DNA of 45,917 bases from contig NAVB01000152.1 in NCBI GenBank assembly GCA_002179805.1, positions 1-45,917 of the forward strand, in the 5' to 3' direction. Each line of letters starts with the position of its first letter. The stretch's first letter is position 1. The translations under genes were made by a program, and so were the position numbers. Below the pieces are notes generated by a model. The model ran no database searches and was not told the origin of the DNA. It saw only the letters and a program-made list of their open reading frames with translations. Source of the DNA: Acanthamoeba lenticulata (lineage: Eukaryota; Discosea; Longamoebia; Acanthamoebidae). This document shows, in pieces, positions 1 to 10,746 of the stretch.

Positions 1-16
1 ATATAATGGTCTTCCA

Positions 17-2441
17 TTATTCGCGGAAGGTGGGCCAGCCGTTTTGGGGCCTTGCAGCCGCCGGGTTGTGCGTTGGCAGCGCGGGGAGGGCGCCGCCAAA
101 GCCGAGGCTCGTCGTGGCCTCTGAGCCCGCCGCCGCCGGCGTCGCGCCGCCGAGCGACATTGCGCCAAACGCGGTCGTGGGGTAGACAGGCGCGCCGTCG
201 GACCCAGGCGGCCCACGCATCGTTGCGTAGCCTGGCGGGACCTGCGCCACGAACGGATTGTAGTCGGGCGGGACCTGCGCGCCCGCCGGAGGCGGCGCCA
301 TCATCATCATCGGAGGCGGAGCGGCGCCATGAGGCAGCGTCGCGTAGCCGCCCGGGTGGACCGGCGGGTAGGCCCCGACCACGACCTGCGCCCCGGTGGC
401 CGGGTCGATGAGGACCGTCCCCGGCGGCGGGTACATGACCTGCGACGACGATGATTGCAGCCCAGTCGAGGGGACGGGCGGCATGCGGGTGAAGTCGGGG
501 TGCATCACCGGCGCGGCCTCCACTTCTGCGCACGAAGCCGGGAAGGTCACGTGAGCCAAGCGTCAAGAGACAACAACAAGCAGAAGAAGGACTGGGTTTG
601 ACGAACCGTCGAGCTCGGACTTGGTGGCGGTCGCCAAAGCGAGCGAGGCGGGGGCATCGGTCACGCGGAGGACCTCGCGGCTCCAACTGCCGGTGGCCGA
701 GTTGGGCAGGATGCGCTGGAAGAGCTCGATCTCATCGCCCACGAGGACGACGTTGATCGAATGCAGCCCTCGGAAGCTCCCCAAGTTGGAACAACCTGAG
801 GAAGCGGCTAATGTCAAACAAAGAACGAAAGCGAAAGCGAAGACGAAGACGAAAGCGGAACGCAAAGAAAGCGAAGCGTTGTCCGGCAAGGGGAGGACGA
901 TTACCGGCGACGTGCGTATGCGAGTATCTGAAGTTGTTGACGTTGACCTCTGAAGTGTCACGTCGTTCCGCCACCAGGTTGCCGTTTTTCAACAGCTCAC
1001 ACAGCTTGTTGTTGACGCCGGTGAAACAGACGCTCTTGCACTGCTCGCAGAACATGATCCGCGTGGAGAAGAGCGTGCTGTTGTGGTAGTGCAGACCGCG
1101 TCCGAGCCAGGCCCGCTTCAGGTAGGCCCCTTCGTTCTTGTGCAGCAGCAGCGGCAACCAATTGATGTTGGGGCTCCGCCTGCTGCACTTGACGGGCGCC
1201 TTCACCGTGCTGACGTTACAGCCCGGGGTGGAGCACGCTGCACGCCAACAAATCATTCAAAATGAATTAATAATTAAATTAATAAATTAATAAATTATTA
1301 TGAACCCAATGGTTGAAGCGCGTACAGAAGGTGGCCAAAGACGAGTCCTCATCAACGTGCGCCACGCTGAGAAGGGAGCTGTGGCGGATGCAGTGGGCAA
1401 ACGTCACCTGAGCGCAGCACCTGCACACGCCTGCCTCCCCCCCATCAATGTCAACCATCGGACGTGAGATCATGAACATCGCCAGTGCCAAGGAAGATGG
1501 GCAGCGTGGACTATGAAATACCGAGGGGGACCGGGTGGAAGCGGGCCACGTCCGACTCGGGGCAGTGAATCGGGCCGCCCTTGAAGGGCACGGGCGGCGA
1601 CAGGGTAACGATCGCGCAGCGCTCCTGGGCGCTGCGTTCGAAGAAGAAGCTCTTCCAGCGGCCCTCGCGCTGCTTGCGGAGCATGCCGTGCAAGAACTCG
1701 AGCTCGCTAAAGTCCAGGTGGACGTCGATCCGGGCAAAGGGCCCTCGACCGATGCCCGGGCACTTCTTCTGGCAGTGCGGCAGCTTGGCCTTCCACGCCT
1801 CGAGGTCGACGGCGTTGTCCAGGTCGTCGAGCAGCCGGCCCTGGGAGTCGAGCACGCACAGGCGCTGGCGCTGGACCGGGAACATGAGGCACGAGCATTC
1901 CATGCATACCACCAAGCAGGTGTCCATCCGCATCTGTATCATTCACCACAACGAAGCCCTCGGCGTGAGCAGCCTGATCATGGTGATGAGAACTCGAGTT
2001 GTTCGTGGCATGACGCACCCCGGGGACGGCCTTGCCGCCGGACCGCCGCTGGAAGCCGATAATGAGTTCGTCGACTTCCCTCTTGGCCACGGTCAGCCTT
2101 TTCGGTCGTAACGTGATATGCCTGTTAGTCGACTGGGCGGCCGGTGACAAGAGGAAAGGAGCACCGATAGATGTCGTAGGTGGTAGCTTTGCATTGGACG
2201 CAGGGAAACTTGGACGCGTAGGAGTTGGTGGTGCACTTCTTGTGGCTGCACGTGGTGTGAACCTGGCGACGTTTTACCATTAAATACTGGTCGCTGAGAA
2301 AGAGGAGAAGGCAAAGAAAAAGGCTCGTGCCTCATCTTTCGCGTAGATGCTCTGCAGAAGCTCTTTGTGCTCGCGGCAGCCGGGGAAGTTGATCGTGTTG
2401 CAGTCCTTGCACACCGCGCCAGTCACCTTGCATGCAGCCAT
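17..2441 (-). CDS. Cysteine-rich putative zinc-binding protein with proline-rich C-terminus (hypothetical)
   Basis: I do not recognise the family. The start ATG is at 2441 and the TAA at 17-19; about seven exons splice in frame. The N-terminal third has several cysteine pairs (CKDC, CVQC, CMEC, CRCC, later CEQC) spaced like zinc knuckles or ribbons. The middle, about 1511-1875, is a compact charged domain ending near HCPESDVARF. A further exon at about 950-1240 holds CSTPGC and CEQCKSVC. The last exon (17-545) is low-complexity and rich in Pro, Gly, Ala and Met, as in adaptor or RNA-associated tails. The first intron (2287-2330) must begin with GC rather than GT to keep the frame. The intron near 800-895 has a CTTTCG-type pyrimidine array on the coding strand. 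It is divergent with the GH43 gene, 231 bp apart. The gene is convincing; its function is unknown. Confidence 0.7.
822..878 (-). repeat. CTTTCG-type hexamer array in an intron of the Cys-rich gene
   Basis: On the minus (coding) strand this is a run of CTTTCG/TCTTCG units forming a long pyrimidine-rich tract about 60 bp before the 3' splice site. Confidence 0.85.
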
Positions 2442-2672
2442 GGCTGTCTCCGGTCGCGTGCACGCAAGCTGAGCAAGTTCAAACTAGTTTCGGTTGTCGT
2501 GTGACCTCGGCACAGGCTGCCCCGCTTCAGTGCTTTTCTTCTTCCTGGTCTGCATTCTTTTATTCGTGTCATCACGCGCTTCCCCGCAATTTAAGGTGGC
2601 GAATAAAATGAGAAAATGGGTTGCACTTCTTCTCGATCCCTTCTGTGCCCTCCTTATCCGCCGCGTGTCATC
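2442..2672. promoter_or_regulatory. Divergent promoter region, Cys-rich gene / GH43
   Basis: 231 bp between two start codons pointing apart. It contains TTAAGGTGGCG at 2591-2601, 72 bp before the GH43 ATG, directly followed by an A-rich stretch (AATAAAATGAGAAAATGGG). Confidence 0.5.
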
Positions 2673-4159
2673 ATGGCCTCTGCTCGTGCAGTCTGTTTCG
2701 CGGTGCTAGCCTTTGTCTGTGTGGTTGGTTGCGTTGCCACTTACACCAACCCAGTACATCCTCCTCCCTCCACGCTTGCCGCCGGCACCTGGTGTCGTGG
2801 TGTTGGGTTACCGTCGAGGCCAGTGTGCCGCGCTCACACTGGCGCCTCTTTCTTGCTCCTTTCGGCAGGTGCTGGTGCCCGACTCGCCTGACCCCGGCGT
2901 GCTGTTCTTCAACGACCGCTACTACGCCGTCACGACCACGTACGTCCACCAACCAACAACTCACACGGGTTTCAAGCTCACTGAGGAAGGGCCGGCAGGA
3001 ATGGAAATGAGGACAAGTTCCCCATCCACGTCTCGTCCAACCTCGTCGACTGGAAGTTGGTCGGCCACGTCTTCCCGGCCCACTCCAACACCAAGCCAAA
3101 GTATGTGAAATGACTTCTTTTATGTGGTCTCCTCACTTGCTGATGGTACGCGCCAAAGGTGGGCCGTCACGGATTTCTGGGCACCTGAGCTGCACGTAAT
3201 CAACGGCGCGCTCCGCGTGTACTACGTGGCGCGTGACACCACCGGCCTCCTCTGCATCGGCGTCGCCACTTCGCTCTCGGCCTCGCCCATCGGCCCCTAC
3301 AAGTGCGTCAATATGTTTGTATTGATTTATTTATTTATTGTTCGATTATAAAAAAAAAAAAAAAAAAGACTTATGATCATTAACCAATTGCCTTACAGGG
3401 ACTTGGGTCACCCGCTGGTGCGCAACGTCTCGATCGGATCCATCGACCCGACGATCTTCAAGCACGAGGTCGAGTCCGTCGATGCCGCCGGCCAGGTCAC
3501 CCGCCGGATCCAGCCGCTGCTCTACTGGAAGTCCGACGGCAACGCCATCCGCCAGCCCACCGTCCTCTGGGTCCAGCCCCTCACCGAAGACGGCCTCGCG
3601 CTGGCGCCCAACACGCACCAGCAGGCGCTCCTCCGCAACGACCTCCCCTGGGAGGGCATCTGCATGTGCGTTGCTGCCGTAGTCGTCATTGTCATCATCA
3701 TCACCATCGTCGTCGTCGTCGTCGTTGACGACCTGGTTAACTCACACGATGTTCATGTCATGGTGCAGCGAGGGCCCGTGGGTGGTGAAGCGCGACGACT
3801 GGCACTACCTCTTCTACAGCGGCAACATGTTTGACTCGACCGGCCCCAACGGGACGTGCCTCTACTCGGTGGGCGTGGCGCGCAGCCGCTCGCCTTTCGG
3901 GCCCTTCGTCAAGCACGGCGCGCCCATTCTCCACGCCTCGACGAGCAACCGCTTCACCGGGCCCGGCCACTGCAGCGTGCTGCCCTTCCGCACGGCGGCA
4001 GGCCGCGAGAGCTGGTACATGATCTACCACGCGTGGAGCAGGGGCGCCGTGGCCGATTCCCACCCGCGCCACATGCTCACCGACAAGGTGCTTTGGCTCA
4101 ACGGATGGCCGACCATCCACAACGGCGTCCCCTCTGACACGGCCCAGGCCACGCCGTAA
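2673..4159 (+). CDS. Secreted glycoside hydrolase family 43-like (arabinanase/arabinofuranosidase/xylosidase type)
   Basis: Six exons (2673-2753, 2869-2939, 2999-3100, 3159-3302, 3399-3665, 3769-4159) join into an uninterrupted frame of 351 codons plus stop. The N-terminus is a signal peptide (MASARAVCFAVLAFVCVVGC), so the enzyme should enter the secretory or phagosomal route. It reads as a five-bladed beta-propeller of GH43: PDSPDPGVLFF supplies the blade-1 Asp expected to be the general base, WAVTDFWAPELH is the characteristic blade-2 motif, SIDPTIF carries the pKa-modulating Asp, and CIEGPWVVKR carries the general-acid Glu. The Glu codon is next to the exon 5/6 junction. GH43 enzymes trim arabinose or xylose from plant polysaccharides, which suits an environmental feeder on plant debris; the exact substrate cannot be read from sequence. 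The family is mainly bacterial and fungal, but the many introns show that this copy is long established in the genome. Confidence 0.88.
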
Positions 4160-4224
4160 GCCGTCCTGCGCCAATAAAAATCCTTTTTTTCTCTTTTATT
4201 TTTTATTTTATTTTTCACGTTCGG

Positions 4225-5812
4225 ATGGAAGAAGACGCACAAGAAGCCTCCTGCTGGCGAGTATGCTCGTCCTTGGTGCAAGGTCCCTGTGCTCTTGCCC
4301 ATTTTAAAACAAGAAGAGTTCCACTCAGTGGGTGTTGGGTGCAGGGCGGCATGTGGTGGCCCAGCGGGACATTGCGCAGGGCGAGGTGCTCGTCTCAACC
4401 ACCCGTGCGTGGGCCGCTGTAGCCGCCTTCCGCCGGCGACCCACCCTGCTGGCCGATACGCTGCACCACAGCAGCAGCTATGCGGACTTGCTCGCGCTGC
4501 TGTGCGCCTCCTGCCGTCGCGTATGCCACTCCGCTACGTATGTCTGGTCCTCCCTCCCCCTTTGTTGTGTGAGAGCTCACACGTGGCGCTGAACCGGCGT
4601 CTGCAGCGAGGGCGAGAGCTGCCCCAAGTGTGGCCAGTTTTGGTTCTGCTCTTCTGGTTGCCGACAGGCCTACACGCAAGCCATTCATCGCCACGGCGAG
4701 TGCGCCTTCTGGCGTCGAGTCATCGTACCACCGCGCGGTGGGTCGGCCGAGCACGAACGACAACAACCACCACCGCTGGCCACGAATGATGGTGATGGTG
4801 ATATCCTCGAGTTTGCTCGAACCGGCTTCACCAAGCTGCAGGCCACCCTGACTCGACTGCTGGTCCATCTCGTCGCCCACCAGCAGAGCGAGCAGCATCT
4901 CGAGACCTCTGCCGATGTACGCGCAGGCCCACGGTTCGGCGACTTCAAGGCCATGGTGTCCAACGAAGAGGACATTAAGAAGAACGATCCCAAGCTCCAC
5001 CTCAAGTTCACCGCCGTTGCGCGCTACGTTGTGGCCGTCCTTGAGGACGTCATCTCCAACGACCACGACCGATTCCAAGTCTCATGCGACGAGATGGTGG
5101 AGTGGTTGTGCAAAGTGCAATGCAACGCGTTCGAGATGACGCAGGACGATGTGCGATGGGGCGTGGCGGTCTTTCCCGACTTGGCGGTCTTCAATCACTC
5201 GTGCCAGGCCAATGCCGTCCTCCTCAGTGCCAGCGCGAGCGGTCAAGCTCAAGCTCAAGAGAAAGACTCTTCGGCTGCCGCATTCCTGGGATTCAAGCGG
5301 CTAGTGGCGCTACGCGACATCGCAGAGGGCGAAGAGATCAACATCTGCTACATCAACCCCAAGGTTGTTTCATCCACAGGCTTACGGCTACGATGAGCTG
5401 ACGCCTCAGGGGCGCAGGGCTCCACGGAGGAGAGGCGAACGCAGCTGTGGCGCAACTGGTTCTTCTGGTGCGCGTGCCCCTCGTGTGCAGATCCATCGAA
5501 TTATGAGGCGTACGTGCGCTCTCCTCCTGTGATGTTCTCGCGAGAGAAGCTGACATCGTCAGGGGGACAGGGATCGCTATGCTTTGCGGCACTTGTGCCC
5601 AGTCAAAGGCTGCAGTGGAGCCAAGTACTCTCTCCCTTGCTCCCCCAAAACGCTCTTCCTGATAGGCGGGCCGGTGGGGCTCAACGTTTCTTCGTTCCAG
5701 ACTCCCACTTCCCAAAGCGGCTGAGCAACAGGGCAAGTCAAGTGGGGCTTCTTGGATCTTGTCAACGCCGCAACGGGGCTATTACTGCCCGAACTGCCGT
5801 TGGCACGGTTAA
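4225..5812 (+). CDS. SET and MYND domain (SMYD-type) protein lysine methyltransferase
   Basis: Six exons (4225-4282, 4345-4537, 4607-5363, 5418-5509, 5571-5624, 5701-5812) give an in-frame product of 421 residues. The order is that of SMYD proteins. The first half of SET (GRHVVAQRDIAQGEVLV) is followed by an inserted MYND zinc finger (CASCRRVC, then CPKCGQFWFCSSGC and HRHGEC). The second half of SET carries the hallmark VFNHSCQANA and then GEEINICYI. A post-SET zinc cluster (WCACPSC, later CPVKGC and YYCPNC) closes the protein. SAM-dependent lysine methylation of histone or other proteins is known for the family; the target here is not predictable. The start at 4225 is chosen because splicing 4282 to 4345 restores the SET frame without the frame break that a direct read-through would need. 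It follows the GH43 stop by only 65 bp on the same strand. Confidence 0.87.
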
Positions 5813-5961
5813 CATTCCGCTTTGTGCCCATGTGAACATGAATCTATGCGCCACATGAACAGCAGTGAATCCAGTCTCACTCTCTCTTTATTCAAGACTT
5901 GAAGCTCTTCGCAAGAAGACGAGCTCTAATCGAAAGAGGAGGAGAGGGCTGACATGTACAT

Positions 5962-6895
5962 TCAGCTCTCTTGGGCGATCTGATATGAGCCGGTGATGCT
6001 GAGGGTGTGGGTGGTGTGAGTATACTTGGCAGTAAGCGACTTGATTTCAAGATGTCCGCGATAGCGCAGGGGCTTGTCGAAATTGCTTAACGGCTCGCCC
6101 AAGGCAAGGTCACATCCCTCTTCATCGAGCAACCTGTCATAGAAGTCGGTGAGGCAACTTGCTCTGAAAGCAACCGCTACACGGAGGAGTGTACTTTGCG
6201 TGTACTGCCTTGCCCTTGGACTTGTCAGGCACATCCTCGAAGACGCTGAGGAAGAGATCGTACTCGATGGGGAACGACAAGTTGATTCTGCCTCCTTTGC
6301 TCTGTTTCTTGTAGACCATCTGACCACAAACCATGAGCAAATGAACCGAGAGGCAGAATAAGCAAGAGAATAGAACCTGACTGCGGATACCGCGGCAGAT
6401 AGACTCTACCAGGCTATCCGCCTGCGCATCCAGTTGGTCTTCCCTCAGTCTCTCCCTTTCTGGGTGCGGTTTCAGCTCTGCCTCTAGCTTCAGCACGCGC
6501 TCCCACAATCTACGCCACCTTTAGCACGTAAAGTTTCCAGTAATGAGACCGTACTCTTGAGTGGTAACATGGGCAGGGACGGGAGGAAGTCTTTCCGCGG
6601 CAGGCTTGGTCTTTTTCCTTGAGCAACCGGAACCTGTGGTACAGTCAGGTAGAGCAGCGTCAAAGTTCTCGAGACGTGGAGGTTGTACCGGTTAGGATGC
6701 GGCTGATGAGGTCTTCCTTTTTGCCCGATACTGGAAGTCCGCTCTCCTTAAGCACGCTCTTGAGCTCAGGCAAAGTCTTCCCCTTGAGCTCCTCTTCGGT
6801 GTGCTGAGTTGCACGCTCTGCAATAACACAAAAGTCACCGTTTCAACAAGGAGGGTCATGTATCCTGACGTACTTCTCTTTACGGTGCTGGTCAT
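5962..6895 (-). CDS. SAP-domain protein (putative DNA/RNA-binding), otherwise uncharacterised
   Basis: The start at 6895 (MTSTVKR) splices to an exon carrying a SAP motif, LKGKTLPELKSVLKESGLPV, followed by GKKEDLISRIL. This is the two-helix, Leu-rich pattern with the Gly-Lys turn typical of chromatin- and RNA-associated proteins. Downstream exons encode a charged helical segment (LWERVLKLEAEL, about 6440-6500) and a C-terminal region (SFPIEYDLFLSVFEDV, then SNFDKPLRYRG) ending ITGSYQIAQES before the TGA at 5962-5964. I do not recognise that C-terminal domain. Introns are tiny; one of about 45 nt (near 6505-6550) removes an in-frame TAA, so the model depends on it. SAP proteins usually act in the nucleus in DNA organisation, RNA processing or repair. 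The gene is divergent with the Kelch-BTB gene, 231 bp apart. Confidence 0.72.
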
Positions 6896-7126
6896 CCGAT
6901 GGTGTAGTGGCGAGTAGGAAAAGTGCTAAAGGACAAGCAGGGCGAGCCTGATCGATAAGCGGGTGCCTGCGTTTTCTGCCAATGGGCGCAACGACGTAAA
7001 CCGCCACCTTAATCACGAGGTTAAATTGCTTCCGTTCAAACAAGGCATGGACTGAAAAGTTTCTTTTTCTTTTCTCGATGCAGGCTGGCCCAAGCCAACA
7101 GCGTATCTCGTGGGGTACATACACTA
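6896..7126. promoter_or_regulatory. Divergent promoter region, SAP gene / Kelch-BTB gene
   Basis: 231 bp between two start codons pointing apart. The 11-mer TTAAGGTGGCG is present on the minus strand at 7002-7012, oriented toward the SAP gene and just over 100 bp from its ATG. Confidence 0.5.
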
Positions 7127-10100
7127 ATGGACCTACACAAGCAAGACCCATCGTGGACTAGCGTCACAAAGGACGCCTTGGTGGGCGTGTGGCAATGGCT
7201 CAAACCTGAAATGCTTATGCGCCCGGGTGCTCGGCCCACCGAGAAGACCGGAGTTGCCGGCAGCCCGCCCTCCCTCCGCATGGCTCACACTGTCTCAGCA
7301 CTGGGCGACAACGGTTCTGAAGTGCTCGTCTTTGGAGGCATGTCAGACACTGGGCAAATTCTCGACGACACGTTCCTTCTCAATACTCGTACGACTCCCC
7401 TCCCTCCCTCCACGAAGAAACGAATACCTAACGCCTTCGTTTGTGCACAGAGACGTGGGAGTGGACCGAAGTTCAAAAGACCTCGGCCGACTGCCCAGTA
7501 GGTCGGGCCTATCATACGGCATCGGTCATCTCTGAGAACCGCGTGGTGCTGCTTGGTGGCGAGAAGAAAGTCACTGTGGAAGGAAACTACAGTTGGTACC
7601 GTGGAAATGGTACGTGATGCCTGCGCCCTTCAACCGCCGGACGATGCCCAGCTCATTCTTTTAAACTTTGGCAAGAATGCAATCACATGCTCCAGCAAGC
7701 CGACGTTTTCGACCTGAGCACGCGGATGTGGACCACCGTCGAGCTCCTCGCCGCAGAGGGCAACCGCGAGGAGCCCATGTGGCCGGAGCGCCGCTCGGGT
7801 AGCCCCCTTCCCCTTCCGATACAAGGGCGGTCCAGCCGACTCTCCTCTCACAAACTCACCGCTCTCTGGGTGGACGGCAGGACACGCCGCCGAGGTGATC
7901 AAGGGCGACCGCATCGTCATCTTCGGCGGAGCAGACAAACACCTGATCGATGACAGCTTTTTGTGGATTCTCCACACCTCGCCCAGGGACGGGGAGCCGT
8001 GGCGGTGGGAGCGCGTCGCCCTGAAGGCGCGCCTGCTCCCGCGATTTGGGTACACACGTCTCCAGAGGCGCACCTGCGCGCGCAATGTCGAGTCCTTTCT
8101 GTGCTCAGAGTGGCTCATGATGGCGTCCGCGATCATCACTGCGCGGGCCAGAGCAGGCATTCCCTGACGGCGATCAGCGAGAGCTCGGTCCTGATGTTCG
8201 GCGGCAAGAACTACCAATATGCCTTTGACGATGTGCGCCTCTTGTCTCCTGGTGCGTGCAAGCTGGCTCTGGTCATCATCTTGACCATTTCAGTCTAGTG
8301 CATGCTGGTTGGCGGAAGACTCATGGCCACATAAACGTGCAGACTTCCGCGAGTACGAGCATCTGAAGCCCGACAAAGAGAGCTTTGAGGTGCCAACTCT
8401 GTTCGGGCACAGCGCTCTGAACATCGCGTCCCAGCTGGTCGTCATTGGCGGCAAAGCTCTGAACTCGAGCTCGCGCGAGATTTACGTCTTTGACTTCCGT
8501 ACACACTCCCTCTTTCGCTTTCGCTTTCGCTTTCGCTTTCGTTTTCGCTTTCGCTTTCGTTTTCGTTTTCGCTTTCGCTTTCTCTCTTGCAAGAGCGGCC
8601 GCCTGACGGCCCGATCGGGGGAATCTAGAGAATCGCAGCTGGAGGCAGCAGGAGACCAGCATCAACCCGGAGGGCTACCTGCCACGCTACTATCAGGCCT
8701 GCTGCGTCTTTGGCGGCAACAAGATTCTCATGTTCGGCGGCTATGACTTGACCTGGGGCTGCCAGAACGACCTCGCCATCCTCGAGACCGGTGCCTTCCC
8801 ACCTCTCTGACTCTCTCCGCCGCATCTCCGCCGGTGTTTGACTGCAGCACGCTGCGCCACCGCCACGGAGGACAGGCATCGTGACGAGCGGGCTGATCGC
8901 GGACCTCACCCAGCTCCTGCGCCAGGCGCCCCTGAGCGACCTCACCCTCCGCGTCCATCCTCCCGCCTCTGGGTACGACTCGCGCTGATGCACGTCGGAG
9001 CTCCGGTCTCTCTCACACAACAGCCATCGGGTCGTACAGTGGCGACGTCGTCGACATCGCCGTTCACCGGGCGCTCGTGGCCGCAAGGTGCCCGTCCCTC
9101 CTGGCGACCGCGGCAAAGAGCGGAGAAGTTCACGTGGACGGCGATCCCGCCGCCTGGCACCAGTTCGTCCACTTTCTCTATACCGGCCTCTTTGATGAAG
9201 AGGTGGACGAGGAGGAGTCGGCCGACATGGGCAAGACCAAGCAGGGCCATGTGGCGGATCAGAGGAAGCTTGTTGCCGGTCTGCTCGCGATCAATGCGCG
9301 CTACCCGATCGATGGCCTGTCCAGCGTGCTCAACGAGAACGCGAGGAGCCTGCCCGGCCAGAACGTCATTCACAGCAAAACGTTCAAGCCTCTGGTCGAC
9401 GCGCTCCACGACCTGCTGCGGGCTGTCCAGCAAGGGACCGACCCGCTGTGCGACATCACGCTCCAGCTGGTCGACCGCGTCGACGACGAGGCTGGCGGCA
9501 CAAACGACGGACGCTTCCCTTCTCGCGTGGCGGTGCATCGGTTCATGCTGGTGGCCAGGAGTACGTCGCGGCGACTCCTTTGCTCTCGAGAAGAGAAAGA
9601 GGCCGCTGGCAGCTGACCAGAAGCATGTGCTTGTTGTGCTCGTTCTTGTTGGCGTGTCTTTGGCCAAGGCGAGTATTTCAGGGCGATGCTGCGCTTTGAG
9701 GGCGGCGGCGAGGCCAGCTCGCAGGCGTGCGAGCGGCTCCTCATGCTGAGCGAGTCTGTGTCGCCGCACAGCTTCAGCGTCCTCCTGACCTTCCTCTACA
9801 CCGATCGGTACTTCTCGTCTTTTTCTTTTTCTTTTTTTTTTTTCATTTTTTATTATTTAAATTTTTTTATCCTATTCCTCATGAAGATGATGATAACGTG
9901 CAGGGTGAACCTCAACGAGCTGGACGTGGACCAGGCGCTGGAGCTGATCGGAGTGGCCAACGAGTACCTGTTGGGTGATCTCAAGGTCTTCTTGGAGCGG
10001 TTCATCATCCGGCAGGAGGCCATTGACGACGAGAACGCCTTCTTCGTGCTGGAGACCAGCGACCAGTTCAGCGCGCACGAGCTGCGCTACCATTGCGTGG

Positions 10101-10216
10101 GGCTCCTCGCCGAGCGAGCCACCTGGGAGATGGACCCAGCCTTTGTCGAACAGCTGGCCGCTCTCCCTCGGCACCTCGGCGCCGCCATTCGCGAGAGACA
10201 GTCAAGCATGGACTAA
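7127..10216 (+). CDS. Kelch-repeat protein with two C-terminal BTB/POZ domains (LZTR1-like architecture)
   Basis: About eleven exons. The N-terminal half has successive Kelch blades, each with the hydrophobic-Gly-Gly signature: EVLVFGGMSDTG, RVVLLGGEKK, RIVIFGGADKH, SSVLMFGGKNYQ, QLVVIGGKAL and KILMFGGYDLTWG. This is enough for a six-bladed propeller. It is followed by a first BTB domain (LTQLLRQAPLSDLTLRV, then VAVHRALVAARCPSLL-type text at about 9050-9190) and a second (DPLCDITLQLVD, HRFMLVARSEYFRAML, LLTFLYTDR, about 9440-9920). A BACK-like helical tail ends QSSMD before the TAA at 10214-10216. Kelch followed by tandem BTB is the order in LZTR1, a Cullin-3 adaptor that targets Ras-family GTPases; by analogy this may be a substrate receptor for a CUL3 ubiquitin ligase. 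Substrate and orthology are inference. The intron at about 8500-8590 is a hexanucleotide array. Confidence 0.85.
8512..8581 (+). repeat. (CTTTCG/TTTTCG)n array in a Kelch-BTB intron
   Basis: About eleven near-perfect TTTCGC/TTTCGT units run into a CTCTCTTGCAAG acceptor region. Read as protein it gives a spurious Phe-Arg repeat; the flanking exons show it is intron. Confidence 0.92.
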
Positions 10217-10280
10217 ACTCCCCCGGACGATGCTTTATTGAACATGCTGCTATCGTCATGCGTTCATTTTGAAGAAGGCT

Positions 10281-10597
10281 TCAGGCATTGGCCCCAATGA
10301 CGTCGTGCACCTTGTCCATCGCGGCGTCGTATTCGTGTTTGGCAAAGTCGATCGCGTCGTCCGCGAAGGTGAAGAGATAAGGCAGCACAACGATCCCAGC
10401 TACTGTGGCCAGGAGGCCCACCATGAGCACCAGCAGCGACAGGCAGAAACAGCGCGAGCACAAGCAGCTTGCTCCACCTTCGCCTTCAACTCCTCCCAGA
10501 ACTCCTCCGCTTCCACCCCTGTGCCCGCCGTTTATCTCTCACCATGTCCAGCCTTGTTGCTTCGCCAGCTGGCCTTTCGCTCAGCGCCCTTGCCCAT
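10281..10597 (-). CDS. Small single-pass membrane protein (hypothetical, gene model uncertain)
   Basis: The convincing part is the 3' exon, 10281-10463. It encodes a strong hydrophobic helix (SLLVLMVGLLATVAGIVVL) followed by an amphipathic acidic tail that ends DKVHDVIGANA and a TGA. Upstream on the same strand, an ATG at 10597 begins MGKGAERKASW, and about 10470-10530 can encode a helical stretch EEFWEELKAKVEQAA. The upstream stretch and the membrane helix lie in different frames, and I could not find an ordinary intron to join them. Either an unusual splice, a sequence error or an alternative start exists. Topology is probably a C-tail beyond one membrane segment. There is no family assignment. 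Confidence 0.45.
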
Positions 10598-10746
10598 CGT
10601 TTCTCACCTCTTCTTCTCAACAAAACAAACAAGAAGGCCGAAAGAGTTGGGAATCGGTTTCCCTCCCTCTCGCATGGGAAAAACGACCGTGGTGGGTAAA
10701 CTTCGGCCGAAGCGGTGGTTTATTCTTTCGGGCCCAATCCGCGGCT

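Noticed and set aside
5..16. AATGG-TCTT-CCATT hairpin as a transcription terminator
   Set aside because: A short stem at the window edge in a eukaryotic gene tail; no evidence that such hairpins end transcription here.
3344..3368. Poly(A) run as a retroposon tail
   Set aside because: It lies inside a GH43 intron with no target-site duplication or coding remnant; treated as simple sequence.
4334..4346. 13-nt intron or frameshift in the SMYD gene
   Set aside because: An ordinary 62-nt intron (4283-4344) gives a continuous frame, so no anomaly is needed.
5364..5379. 16-nt intron in the SMYD gene
   Set aside because: A normal intron to 5417 joins NPK to GSTEERRTQLW in frame, with a CTGAC branch-like site.
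8309..8746. Phe-Arg repeat protein
   Set aside because: It is a hexanucleotide intron array read as codons; Kelch exons on both sides splice across it.
8942..9769. 275-codon minus-strand frame across the BTB domains
   Set aside because: Shadow of the plus-strand BTB exons, whose motifs are clear.
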